The notes under the pieces are model-generated. The model was given only the letters and a program-made list of their open reading frames with translations. It was not told the DNA's origin and did no database searches. Both the position numbers and the translations under genes were made by a program. Of a stretch of DNA of 64,000 bases, positions 1 through 9,798 are shown piece after piece (position 1 is the first letter of the stretch; every line of letters starts with the position of its first letter). Source of the stretch: Turritopsis dohrnii (taxonomy: Eukaryota; Cnidaria; Hydrozoa; Anthoathecata; Oceaniidae). Where the stretch lies: positions 372,001-436,000 of the forward strand of contig BQMF02000367.1 of assembly GCA_027922465.2 (NCBI GenBank), in the 5' to 3' direction.

Positions 1-363
1 GTTATTCTTTTCAGAAAAGATCTTTGAAAATATTTTGTTTTGAATAAATCCGAAAATATCTGTATCATTTGGTATACTGTCAATGACATCAACAAATTTA
101 CGGTAGACGACAATGAATTTTTTTCCACAATAACACAGACCGATGATATAGACGAGTAAGGTACATGCAGGTGGCAGGATCACAATTTTCACAAAAGCAT
201 AATTTTGATCTACCACCCATGATCTTGGTTCCCAAAATTTTGTTACTCCGCAGAACTTTGCATTATTTGTCCCAATGAACACGCAATCGTTTTCCTCACT
301 TATTATCACTGGCAAAGCTGACAGCAAAGAAATAACAGCCACAATGGAATACATCTTCATCAT
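1..363 (-). CDS. 5' part of a secreted/membrane protein gene, runs off the left edge
   Basis: Reading the minus strand from an ATG at 363 (further in-frame ATGs at 360 and 354), the frame stays open for 121 codons to the window edge. The first ~22 residues (MMKMYSIVAVISLLSALPVI) form a clear signal peptide. A short ectodomain with two cysteines follows, then a hydrophobic stretch (residues ~56-80, FVKIVILPPACTLLVYIIGL) that looks like a membrane span, then a polar, basic tail. I do not recognise the family. An intron donor inside the open frame cannot be excluded, so the last residues at the edge are less certain. The DNA upstream of this gene is similar to 46.04-46.33 kb, so the 5' region has been duplicated. 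Seen: open frame, signal peptide, hydrophobic segment. Inferred: type I or multi-pass membrane protein. Confidence 0.6.
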   Translation of the reverse strand, partial: MMKMYSIVAVISLLSALPVIISEENDCVFIGTNNAKFCGVTKFWEPRSWVVDQNYAFVKIVILPPACTLLVYIIGLCYCGKKFIVVYRKFVDVIDSIPNDTDIFGFIQNKIFSKIFSEKNN

Positions 364-559
364 CAGAACTCTAAGGAAACGTTGCAAAGGTTCTCAACGG
401 CAATGCTATAACATAAAAATATCACAAACTGAAAAAAATTGTCATGTTGAAAGTTCTCTAGTCATGGAAAGTCTTATAACAAATTCTGAAGCCGTTTTTC
501 ATCTGAATTGAATTTGTTAAGAAAAATGGAACAAAATGCAATGGTGCGATTTTTATGAT

Positions 560-880
560 TGAAAGACGTTTATTTTCGTTTGGAATGAACGAGTGATTTG
601 CTCGTTTATCCCAGTTAAAAATAACAAAGTTTTGACCACAAACCTTTACAACCGACAAATAAACCTAATCAATAACAATATAAAAAATATCGATACATAC
701 TTTTGTATTAAAGCTCAGCTTCTCTATGATTTGCCTTGCTATGAGAACTTATGCAAATCTATTTGAGAGTGGTATAAACCCATCAAAATACAGATCTTCG
801 TTTCAATGTTTTAAAACATATATATAGAGAGAGAGATTTTATTTAGCAACATTCCTTGTCTTTAGATTTGTGATAAATTT
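560..880. repeat. Upstream region of the left-edge gene, duplicated at 46.04-46.33 kb
   Basis: This stretch aligns over about 300 bases, in the same orientation, with 46040-46330. Shared blocks include TTTGCTCGTTTATCCCA-like sequence, a block around GTTTGACCACAAAC, AAAGCTCA(G/A)CTT(C/T)TCT.TGATTTGCCT and CAGATCTTCGTTTCAATGTTTT. It lies just 5' of the minus-strand gene ending at 363, so it is either that gene's promoter/5' region copied elsewhere or a dispersed repeat of which only two copies are seen here. Confidence 0.5.
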
Positions 881-1463
881 GAATACGGAAATTTTAAAAA
901 GGCTTTATAAAAGTACTTTCTTTTTATTCATCTTCTTTTATAAATAGACGTTAATTAGTTTTATTTCACGTTAATTCTATGAGGAGTAGAGAAAGATTGG
1001 AATGTTGTTTCGTTTTCTATAAGCATTTATAATATGAATTTCTAAGTTTTACAGAGGACGCTAATGTTTCTTTAGACTTTTTCCTATATAAATAATGGAA
1101 TAAAAGATAATAATGAATGCTGTGTTTTAATCAATAAAATTTGTGTTTCATGTAAATTGGCTAGTATTTGTAACGTAAATTTCAATTTGAAGCCACTTCA
1201 CTTCAAGACTTAAAGAGGTGTCACAAATCTCCTACCATCGATAATAAAACATTCTCAAAATACGATATTCCCAAATTTAATATGAAAATTGGACTGGAGA
1301 ACTTTCGAAATTTACTCCAAATGTGGTTTATCAAGTTACTAAGAACCTTTATAAGAGAAAAATTTTTACCTCGACGTCAAAATATGACTTTTCACTTTGA
1401 GCATTGAACGTTTCAAAAAAGAAATATCGTTGCAGTTTTTAAAATAAACACCAAATTTATTCT
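881..1463. other. Intergenic, nothing recognised
   Basis: AT-rich sequence with stops in all frames. I see no repeat structure or RNA gene. Confidence 0.5.
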
Positions 1464-1582
1464 TTCGTCTTGTCTAATGTAAATCAATTGACCGGCGATT
1501 AGACACTGTCAATACTTTTACTTAAGAATGCAAGAGTTTTCATAAGTACAGGTCATTAGATTTACATTAGACAAGGCGAAAG
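1464..1582. repeat. Short foldback element, 22-bp inverted arms
   Basis: The left arm CGTCTTGTCTAATGTAAATC (about 1466-1485) is matched in reverse complement by GATTTACATTAGACAAGGCG (about 1559-1578) with one mismatch. Next to the arms, AATTGACC and GGTCATTA also pair partly. Total length is about 117 bp. It is non-coding and typical of a tiny MITE or foldback. No target duplication is obvious. Confidence 0.6.
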
Positions 1583-3500
1583 TTCGACCGTATAAACTAC
1601 ACTTTATAAATAGAATCCTTATCTTTTTTCTTTGTCATGACAAACTTTTGCAGGAAATGGAAAAGTAGAAGGAGAGAAAATTGAAAAAATATGTTTGGAA
1701 AAACTCTTTAATTTCTTAACGATCAATGTATTAGCGCGCCATACAATAAATGGTAGCTAATACGTCGCAAAAGATTTAATGTAAGATTTCATGATAGTAG
1801 CTAACAAATTTCAATCTTGAACTTTATAAATTCGAACTGTGGTTGCAATATGTCTGACATTATTTTATCCGCCATCTTCTCTCTGTACAACTCAACGCCT
1901 TCTCTTAGCGCCCATTATCCCGCTTCATTCATGCAAATATGACGACATACCCTTTGCAAACATACCTCTTTGCAGATGTGCTTTTTCATATTCCACTTGG
2001 TAACAACGTCTCCGTACAGATCCGTGAAACATCGTGAAACATCGCGAAACATTGCGAAACATCGCGAAACATCGGCACTACTTAATTTGTCAATCACATC
2101 AATCACATCAATAAGCAATAGCGACTAAATAACACTAATTGCAAGCAAAGGCGATATCACTCTGTTTCCAATTCAAAATTTATTTATACTTTTATGACAG
2201 TCATTCTCCTTTGGGATGTTTTCCTATGCTTATTAAAACTACAAACTTAGCTGTTCTCCGTTAAGAAGTCGAAAACAGTGATTGGACTAATAAGGATAGC
2301 CTGTTGAAGCTATGCATGTATTCTAAATTTCGAGTTTGTGAAAAGTAAATTGGCAAAACGGTTCGCAAAACGTACATTTGTTTTCACCCTGACAACACAC
2401 TGTACGGAAACACAATTTTTCGTCACCTCATCGCCTGTATCGCGGACCCCAAAAAACGTCAGTTATCTCTATTGGTTACCGAGATAATTTTCCCTAAACT
2501 TCGCGTTCCATTTGGGTCTCAATACAGACAGAAAAACATAGAATCGGCTATTAATTTATATAGATGTAGCGGTCCTGATTTTGTATATTTTTTATAATCG
2601 AAATAAGCTGATTACTTAATCATTCGTTATATATATATTTTTTTCCCTCTCGTCCCGACGAGCTACAAAATGTAAATTTCAGTCCAGATAATTTACTTTG
2701 ACTGCAACGTCAAGAGGAATATCGTTCTTGTCAACATCCACAAAGTGTTGCGATACCTTCCTTTCTCCTCTCAGCGCACTCACTGTCGTACGAATCAATG
2801 TAAATGAAATCTTTCGTCGAAGCCATGCTATCGTTTCGCCTTTAGTTGTTCGTGTTTTTTTTCGCAATCTTTTCTGCCAGTTTCCTTATAAAAATCGATG
2901 CAAAATTTCAGATTTCAAGCTGTGCTTCAAAATCCTAGTCGTTCACTTCACTAAAACAACACATGAAAAATGTCTAAGCAATTTTAGGATGCGAACTTCC
3001 TAAATAACATAGTATAACATTAAGAAAAAAACATTTTGTCTCCACCTACGGTACCATGCTTTGACATGGGAAAAAAGTCAGCTAATAATTGTATACCACT
3101 GTGTAACCTCAACACGAAAGTTGGAGGATGATGATGATGATGAAGATGAAGAACAAAATCGGAAACTGACATTCGCTTATCTCGTGAAACTACTATGCCT
3201 CCTCGCTCGCTTACGCTCGCTGCGGGGGCAATTAAATTTGTGCCGATAGCAGTGAACGCTATATATGCTGCTTGTGGATATGTTACATTCGTTACATAAA
3301 TCAAACAAGACGACCCGAGATTTCGTGTTGTGTGTTTCGTGTGTTTTTAACGCCTATAACGCCCTAATATACTCGAGGGCATATCTAGCGCAAGAGCGAA
3401 ATTTATAATAAACCCGTTCTGCATAATCCTACGTGTCTTGACCATGTGTGACCTCCCTGTTTATCTTTCTGTTTGGTCCTATGATAATTTTAATTTTGGA
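1583..3500. other. Intergenic; short simple repeats only
   Basis: This holds a short tandem run of a GAAACATCGC-like 10-11-mer (about 2030-2075), ATCACATCA repeats (about 2093-2110), a (GAT)n run (about 3127-3145) that creates a spurious poly-His frame on the minus strand, and one unexplained open frame (2349-2596, listed separately). No gene is supported here. Confidence 0.45.
2349..2596 (+). pseudogene. Unidentified open frame, possible exon or transposon remnant
   Basis: A stop-free frame of about 80 codons runs from after a TAA at 2346 to a stop near 2596. Its composition is protein-like (blocks such as NTLYGNTIFRHLIACIAD and RVPFGSQYRQKNIESAIN) rather than AT-rich noise. It has no ATG near its start and I do not recognise it. 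It could be an exon of an unmodelled gene or a transposon fragment. Confidence 0.25.
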
Positions 3501-3528
3501 GAATATGGAATTCAGAGTTGGAATATTT

Positions 3529-3916
3529 TTAAGTTTTCCGTAAAAAAGAAGTTTCAAACATGAGTTTGAAAGAACGACAAACCAAGATAAAGTTTATGTT
3601 CATAACACAAATAAAATTAAGCAAGAATAAACAGATGCAATGTTTTAAAATAATCTGCAAGTGTAACCATGGAAACAAGAAACGTTTATGGCGTAAACGA
3701 AACTTAATTAATAAAGACCAGTAACAAAAGAAATATATTTCCATGAGCGGTAACCATGGATACAAGTCATATTTTTTATTTACATAGACGTTTAAAGATA
3801 AACGTGAGCCAAAGAAGAAAATTAATGTCTTCTTGGAAAAAAATTAGAAATAAACAAAAACGAAAAGTCTATACAATATAAGAAACGTTTATGGTGTACT
3901 TAATTAAAGACCAAAA
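3529..3916. repeat. Left part of the 188-bp satellite interrupted by the DIRS element
   Basis: One diverged full unit (about 3713-3916) and part of another (about 3529-3712) of the same repeat that continues at 8779 on the other side of the DIRS element. Shared landmarks are AACAAAAGAAATATA, AGCCAAAGAAGA, AATTAATGTCTTCTTGGAAA, AGTCTATACAATATAAGAAACG and AATTAAAGACCAAAAATT. The last of these is cut by the insertion. Confidence 0.75.
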
Positions 3917-4046
3917 ATTCCCCAATTACACCAGGGCGCGAAGCGCCTGCATTGTAATTGAGATTTTATGAATAAAATCGAAGTGAAGGTTTAATACTGA
4001 ATTCCGCTAACTCTATCTCGCAGACCACTGGTACCCAGACCGAAAT
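3917..4046 (-). repeat. DIRS right inverted terminal repeat (3' end of element)
   Basis: The inner ~53 bp (GGTTTAATACTGAATTCCGC... to ...CTGGTACCCAGACC) are an inverted copy of the other terminus at 8687-8778 with a few mismatches. The outer ~80 bp, including a small GCGCGAAGCGC palindrome and GATTTTATGAATAAAATC, are specific to this end. The outer 89 bp are matched perfectly, in reverse complement, by 4232-4320. Confidence 0.9.
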
Positions 4047-4231
4047 TATAGTACAATAGATTATGATGGTAATAGAACAAAGAAAACACGTAAATACTAT
4101 GAGTACATCTCTATTTCACAGGATAAACAAAGTTTACATTAAGTCGTCATTGAACCGCGACCACGACCACGAAACGAACCTAAAAGAACAATGACATGAG
4201 TTTGTTTGTTGTACTAATGGGTGGGAGGTGG
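4047..4231. other. DIRS spacer between internal complementary region and right terminal repeat
   Basis: About 185 non-coding bases inside the element, with a C/G-containing stretch around 4150-4185 and no ORF. Nothing else is recognised. Confidence 0.6.
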
Positions 4232-4411
4232 GGAATTCAGTATTAAACCTTCACTTCGATTTTATTCATAAAATCTCAATTACAATGCAGGCGCTTCGCG
4301 CCCTGGTGTAATTGGGGAATTTTATTTCATAAAATCTCCGTTCGGTTTAATACTAAATTCCGCTAGCTCTATTTCGCAGAACACTGGTACCCAGACCTTC
4401 ATGTTCCTCTG
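4232..4411 (-). repeat. DIRS internal complementary region (circle-junction template)
   Basis: The first half (4232-4320) is an exact reverse complement of the outer right terminus (3917-4009 region). The second half (4317-4411) is the reverse complement of the outer left terminus (8687-8778) with one mismatch at about 4357. The two halves meet at GGGGAATTTTATTTC, which is what joining the two element ends would give. The stop codon of the recombinase ORF (4399-4401) lies within it. Confidence 0.93.
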
Positions 4412-7400
4412 TTTAAAGCACTATCAGCAAAAACTGCATTCTGAAACACTTCAGACCCACTCCTTTCTAGTACTAGCGGTTTATTGTAAAACTTAGTGAA
4501 AGTGGACTCTTTTTTCCAGTTCCCTCTTGCTAAAATATCTTTCATAGACAAGCCCTGAGCCTTTGCCTTAGATCCTGAGGCTGACCTAACTGAATGTGCT
4601 TTAAAGGTGCTTGTATCAATGCCTGACTCTTTTAAGACATTTACCACCCATTTCGCTACAGTTGCCTTGCCCACCGCTTTATGCGGTTTGATATAACTCA
4701 AGAGTAATTGTGTTTGACCCGCTGTCCTCCAGGCCTCACTACGCGTAATATAATCCTTAAGTACTGTCCACACACATACAGTTGGATCAGCTGAGTACCG
4801 AGCATATTCAATAGTTGGTGGAGGTTTCCCATATCTCCAGCTCTTAAACAATCTATTAAAACTAAATGTATAATTTTCTTCAGAGGTAGTCATAAATCCA
4901 ATATCTAGAACGTTAATTTCGGAACCCCTGGATGCAGCAGCCAGCCCTAATAGTACAGCAGCTTTTTGAGTTAGTCTCTTGTCAGATAATGTTTCATGTG
5001 GAAACCAGGTTCTAATCTTCAATAAGACCTGATCTACACTCCAAATGAATGTGTATCTTGGTTGAGGAGGCCTCAAATTGAATACCCCTTTCATTAGTGC
5101 AGTGACCCTGGGGTGTTTTCCCACTGAAAAGCCATCAACTGGCGCGTGAAAAGCTGATATTGCTGACCTATGTCCATTAATTGTAAAGTATGCAAAATCT
5201 TGTGCAAACAGTTCTCCTAGAAAGTTAAGTACACTACTTATAGGTCCATGAAATGGATCAACCTGTCTCTGCACACACCAGCCAGACCACTTTCTCCAGG
5301 ACGATTTGTAATTAGCATTTGACCCAACTCTTCTGGAGTTTGCGATGAGATTGGAAGCTTGTTGTGAAATGCCTTCCGAAGATAAAGTTTCCCTGACACC
5401 AACCAAGCCACCAAGCGCATTGAGTTGTTCTGCACTAACGGATGTGACTCCCCTTCCAGACTTGACAACAGATTGTCCAGCTTGGGAAGGAGAAGAGGTG
5501 GTTTGACTGACATTTCCAGAAGAGTTGGATACCACGACTGCGACTGCCATGCTGGAGTTACTATTATCAGATTTGTTTTGTCCTTCTCCACTTTCTTTAA
5601 AACACGTCCTATTAGAGAGAAAGGTGGAAAGGCGTAGCCGAAAAGGTTTGCCCAACTGTGCTGGAATGCGTCTGTTCCCTGTGCTTGTGGATCCGGCCTC
5701 CACGACATGTATGCAGGGATTTGATGAAACATCCGAGACGCAAACAGGTCCATATCTGGGATTCCGAATTTCTGACATATTCGTCTGAAAACTGATGGAA
5801 GGAGCCCCCACTCGCTTGAGTTCTGTACATTGCGCGATTCCCAGTCGGCTTCCACATTTTCGTGGCTGGGGATGTATTCTGCCGTAATCATGATCTGATG
5901 GTTTGTTAGATACTGCCAAATGTCCTTTGCAATTGTCGTCAGATGATGACTGTGGGTGCCCCCCATCTTCAACAGGTATTTCAATGCAGTTATATTGTCT
6001 ACCTGCAGATGTATACTCAACCTCTTCTGGAATTTGGTGAAAGTCATTATGGCAAACTTCACTGCTAGCAGTTCTAACACATTGATATGCAACCCTTTCT
6101 CTTGTGCAGACCACGGGCCCTCCGTTCGTTGACCATGACAATGTGCCCCCCAACCCTTGGTTGAAGCATCGGTTTGAATCACAATATCTGGAGGTGGCAC
6201 TAGCAGGGTTCTCCCATTGTGAAGACTCAAATTGTTTACCCACCAATCTAGTTCTACTCGTGCATCTTGGCTCAAGTGAACTATAGTCTCCTGAGTCTTC
6301 CCGTTGCGCATTTCGCTGATATGTAGTTCCTGTAAATATCTGTATTGGCTCATAGCTGGTAGTACAGCTTGTACTGTGGAGGAAAGTCTTCCTATTATCT
6401 GAGAAAGTTCCCTTAATGTAATTTTGTTTTCCCTCAAGATGTTTTGGCATTGGTTTGTGATTTTGGAAACTTTGTCCTGGGGTAGAAAAAGGGACATATC
6501 GCCTGAGGAAATTTTCACCCCCAAAAATTCTATTTCTTGAGTTGGTGTAAGTACAGATTTTTTTCTGTTGATTATAAAACCCAGATGTTGTAACAAGAAT
6601 ATTACCGTGTCCCTTGTCTGTAAGACCTCCGCAATAGTCCTCCCCATAAGAAGCATATCGTCCAGGTAAATTATCACTCGAATGTTTATTCGCCTGAGGA
6701 GGGAGATGGGTATTTTGAGCAGTTTGGTAAAGATACGAGGTGCTGGTCCCAGGCCAAAGCAAAGACAAAGAAATTCGTACAGGGTTCCCCGCCACTGAAA
6801 CCGAACCTTTTTTCGAGACCTCTTGTTCAGAGGTATGGAAAAATAGGCATCTTTGAGATCCAACTTGCACATGTAGTCCCCTGGTTGAAGTATTTCCTTC
6901 AATAGGTGAAGACCTTCCATCTTGAAATGTTGATATGGGACAAAAGCATTCAACTGTTTTAGATTTATTACTGGGCGTTGCCCCCCATCTTTCTTTGGTA
7001 CGAGAAACAACTGGCTTACAAATTGACCCTCTATTGGGGTAACTTTGTGTATAGCCCCTTTTTGGAGCATGCTCCAGATTTCCTGATCTACAAGAGGAAT
7101 TTTGTTTCCAGGCATCTGTCCTGGTTTTGGGCAAAACGACTGAACTGGATTTGAGATCAAAGGGATCTGGTAACCTTGAACAATGTTTAGAATTTCTTGA
7201 TCTCGTGTTAGTTTTTTCCAATTTTGGTAAAAGTGTCTTATTCGACCCCCTAAGGGAACCTTTGGAATCTTTGTAGGAAAAATATTTTTTACCATGAGAT
7301 GAACATTTGGAAATTCCTCCTCTGATAAGAGATCTGGAGCTTGCCTGGAGAATTGAAAAGGAGTAATGCATACCTCGTGGGTTGAATGTTCCTCTGGTTT

Positions 7401-8430
7401 GGCCACGGTATCCTCTCCCAACCATGGCATATCTTGAGGCATCTGACCGTTGCCCCCGGAAGTCTTGAGCCTGATTGGTCCGGGGGCCCTTTCGAAAGGG
7501 CTTCCTGTTGGGCTTCTGGGATAAGTTTTTAAACAAGTCTTTCGACTTTTGTTTCGTTCTTAAGGACTTTAAAATCTTCTCTTCAAATTTCTGCCCAAAC
7601 AAATGGATCTTATCTTGGGCGATTAACTCAGCCTGCTCCTTTAAGTTTTTCGATGCCTTCCTGGGATTGCCAGTAATAGCAGCAAGAACAGCATGTCTCC
7701 GCTGATAGGCAACACCATGTACTGCCTGCCCAACCAATGTCAAAGTTTTCTCCACGTCGGAAATCAGTGACGTCATCCCTTCATTTTCAGGCTCTTTCAA
7801 AGAGGCTTCTTCCAAATTAAACCATATGGAGGTTAATGGACCAAAAATAGATGAAATTTTCGACTGTAATTTTTCAAAAAAATTGTCCAGTGCCAAGTCC
7901 CGATTCTTGTTGTTTTCTTCCAACAACTCTCTCAAAAATTCGTCCAATTGGAATGACTGTCTCACATTGGCAGGCACTGGGAACAAGTCCAGAATAGACT
8001 CCTGGATACTCTTGTCAGGGACATGTTTGTTGATCAGGTCATTTACGTATATAGCCATCTCTGGAGGCAGTTCCCACTTGCTATTTGTTCCAAGAAAATT
8101 GGGGTCAAAACGCCTCTTTTTCGGTGGAAGTTCCTCAAAACTTTCTTCAAGATCTGTTTCGTCACCCTCACTTGAAGAACCACCTTCCTCTGATGACGAA
8201 TTTCCATCACACTCCTCAGGCATATTAACAAGAGGAGCTACAAAACGTTTTCATTTGTTTGCCTTTGACCTGTGGGCTGAATCATCAGAATATCCCACTT
8301 GTCTATTCAAGTCAGTGCTGGGAGCTGGTGTTTTACCAGAATGTCCCGGTTGTTCGGTTCTGTCCTCAGAAATGTCTTGAGGTGAACTGTGCTGTGAGAT
8401 TTGTGTTTGTTGTTCACTTGGAGTAGCCAT
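4399..8430 (-). CDS. DIRS Gag plus tyrosine recombinase in one open frame, one in-frame TGA
   Basis: The frame begins with an ATG at 8430 (MATPSEQQTQISQ...), meets a TGA at 8251-8253, and continues from an internal ATG at 8223 to a stop at 4399: 1274 codons without interruption. Residues (counted from 8223) 1-~280 are Gag-like: acidic start, a PPKKRRF basic motif, a helical central part and an RG-rich end. Residues ~280-~960 are Ser/Asn-rich and are the out-of-frame shadow of the RT gene. From ~1000 it is a tyrosine recombinase: SAM-like N-part, catalytic Arg in AASRGSEI (~1097), HSVR (~1206-1209), and Tyr in FTKFYNKP (~1245). Known for DIRS: the recombinase inserts the circular cDNA. Gag and recombinase staying in frame across the RT gene is unusual. 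How the recombinase is expressed (fusion, splicing or internal start) is not visible. Confidence 0.85.
5238..7442 (-). CDS. DIRS reverse transcriptase-RNase H
   Basis: 734 codons, wholly nested inside the Gag-recombinase frame and offset by one base from it. RT motifs are present: INLKQLNAFVPYQHFKM, KLDLKDAYFSIPL, and the catalytic YLDD at ~257-260. RNase H follows (QTDAS at ~420, INVLELLAV, QVDNITAL, IPSHENVEADWESR). The C-terminal block typical of DIRS elements comes last (DLFASR ~563, SWRPDP, YAFPPFSLI). It copies element RNA into DNA. The annotated ATG may not be the real start; a +1 frameshift from Gag or internal initiation are both possible. No stop or frameshift breaks it. Confidence 0.9.
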   Translation of the reverse strand: MPQDMPWLGEDTVAKPEEHSTHEVCITPFQFSRQAPDLLSEEEFPNVHLMVKNIFPTKIPKVPLGGRIRHFYQNWKKLTRDQEILNIVQGYQIPLISNPVQSFCPKPGQMPGNKIPLVDQEIWSMLQKGAIHKVTPIEGQFVSQLFLVPKKDGGQRPVINLKQLNAFVPYQHFKMEGLHLLKEILQPGDYMCKLDLKDAYFSIPLNKRSRKKVRFQWRGTLYEFLCLCFGLGPAPRIFTKLLKIPISLLRRINIRVIIYLDDMLLMGRTIAEVLQTRDTVIFLLQHLGFIINRKKSVLTPTQEIEFLGVKISSGDMSLFLPQDKVSKITNQCQNILRENKITLRELSQIIGRLSSTVQAVLPAMSQYRYLQELHISEMRNGKTQETIVHLSQDARVELDWWVNNLSLHNGRTLLVPPPDIVIQTDASTKGWGAHCHGQRTEGPWSAQEKGLHINVLELLAVKFAIMTFTKFQKRLSIHLQVDNITALKYLLKMGGTHSHHLTTIAKDIWQYLTNHQIMITAEYIPSHENVEADWESRNVQNSSEWGLLPSVFRRICQKFGIPDMDLFASRMFHQIPAYMSWRPDPQAQGTDAFQHSWANLFGYAFPPFSLIGRVLKKVEKDKTNLIIVTPAWQSQSWYPTLLEMSVKPPLLLPKLDNLLSSLEGESHPLVQNNSMRLVAWLVSGKLYLRKAFHNKLPISSQTPEELGQMLITNRPGESGLAGVCRDRLIHFMDL

Positions 8431-8686
8431 TTTACGAAGCTAAACAAACGAATTTAAGCCTCTTCAGATATCATGTAAACAAAAAAAAAAACATGGCTTC
8501 CTACACAGTAATTCTCAACAGCATAATTAACTTGTAAACACTTAAATAATAAGATTTGTTTACAAATGTAATGATCTTTGGAATTTGATAACGATCTATT
8601 AATTATTGAGATAATAAATGATTTAATATACTTACAACGAAAAGTAATTTCAAGCACGTCTGTTTGTTTTGCGAGTAAAGTTAGAA

Positions 8687-8778
8687 GAGGAACATGAAGG
8701 TCTGGGTACCAGTGTTCTGCGAAATAGAGCTAGCGGAATTCAGTATTAAACCGAACGGAGATTTTATGAAATAAAATT
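8687..8778 (-). repeat. DIRS left inverted terminal repeat (5' end of element)
   Basis: About 92 bp ending in ATTTTATGAAATAAAATT at the junction with the satellite. It is inverted relative to 3917-4046 over its inner part and to the second half of the internal complementary region over its full length. It lies upstream of the gag frame, so it probably carries the promoter (inference). Confidence 0.88.
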
Positions 8779-9190
8779 GAAACAAAAGAAATATACTTCT
8801 GATGATGCATATATTTTGTATTTACATTGACGTTTTAAGAAAAAATGTGAGCCAAAGAAGATAAAAATTAATGTCTTCTTGGAAACAAATTAGAAATAAG
8901 CAAAAACTAAAAAGTCTATACAATATAAGAAACGTTTAAGGTGTACTTAATTAAAGACCAAAAATTGAAACAAAAGAAATATACTTCTGAGGATGCATAT
9001 ATTTTGTATTTACATTGCTCTTTTAAGAAAAATTGTGAGCCAAAGAAGATAAAAATTAATGTCTTCTTGGAAACAAATTAGAAATAAGCAAAAACTAAAA
9101 AGTCTATACAATATAAGAAACGTTTAAGGTGTACTTAATTAAAGACCAAAAATTGAAACAAAAGAAATATACTTCTGAGGATGCATATAT
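8779..9190. repeat. 188-bp satellite, two full units and a partial third
   Basis: Units at 8779-8966 and 8967-9154 are almost identical, and a third breaks off at about 9190 inside ATGCATATATA. The array continues on the far side of the DIRS element (3529-3916), so the element landed in a pre-existing tandem array. Non-coding. Confidence 0.88.
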
Positions 9191-9798
9191 ATAGTTTATC
9201 AGACGGTTTTCAAATTAGAGTGAAAAACTAAAACTGCTTCTAATGAAGCTTCTACGTAATTGTAGGCGATCTTCGAAGCTTATTAACATAAGCGTACATA
9301 GATTTCAAGTGATACTTCGAATTAAAGATTACTGGAAGTCCTCCTTTTTTTTCTTCGTAGGGAAAGTTCCTTATTTTATGAGTATGTGGTAAAATATTAA
9401 ATGGCTAAATTCAAATATCGCCGTAAGCCAGAATGATTATATTAAAAAGATTAATGATGGTAAATGTGGATGTTTTCATTTCGGAAACTGGCAGCTAGAT
9501 TAAGAAATTGAATTGCTTAAAGTTGACGGCATTAAACCAGTCTAAAATGAAATAGTTTACATCACAGGAAAACGAGATGTCGAGATATTAATTAGTTCAT
9601 TGAAATACATTTACATATGCTGCAGTGAATCCAGAAGATAGTCGCAACTTGTGAAGAAACACATTAACGTCACTTGTGAGTTCAATCTGTATTACCAGTG
9701 AGATTATCTGAAAGTTTTTCTTTTATGATTAAATTGCTAAAACTTTTCTTAACAAATTGCGACTACCATCTAGGTCCGCCACTGCATGTGTACAAATT
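9191..9798. other. 3' flank of the beta-helix gene, nothing recognised
   Basis: AT-rich sequence with no repeat or frame of note. It presumably holds the 3' UTR and polyadenylation signal of the minus-strand gene ending at 9799. Confidence 0.4.

Larger units (their letters stand above)
3917..8778 (-). mobile_element. Complete DIRS-type tyrosine-recombinase retrotransposon
   Basis: A ~4.86-kb element on the minus strand with the hallmark DIRS layout: inverted terminal repeats, gag, RT-RNase H and tyrosine recombinase ORFs, and an internal complementary region. It interrupts a satellite unit. Left flank GACCAAAAATT and right flank GAAACAAAAGAA rejoin to the sequence found uninterrupted at 8955-8972 and 9142-9160. 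There is therefore no target duplication, and the shared AAAATT/ATT marks the crossover, as expected for integration of a circle by a tyrosine recombinase. Coding regions look intact apart from one in-frame TGA near the gag start (8251-8253). The near-identity of terminal and internal repeats suggests recent activity. Confidence 0.93.

Noticed and set aside
3020..3304. Minus-strand ORF with HHHHH
   Set aside because: The His run is a (GAT)n microsatellite; the rest is not protein-like.
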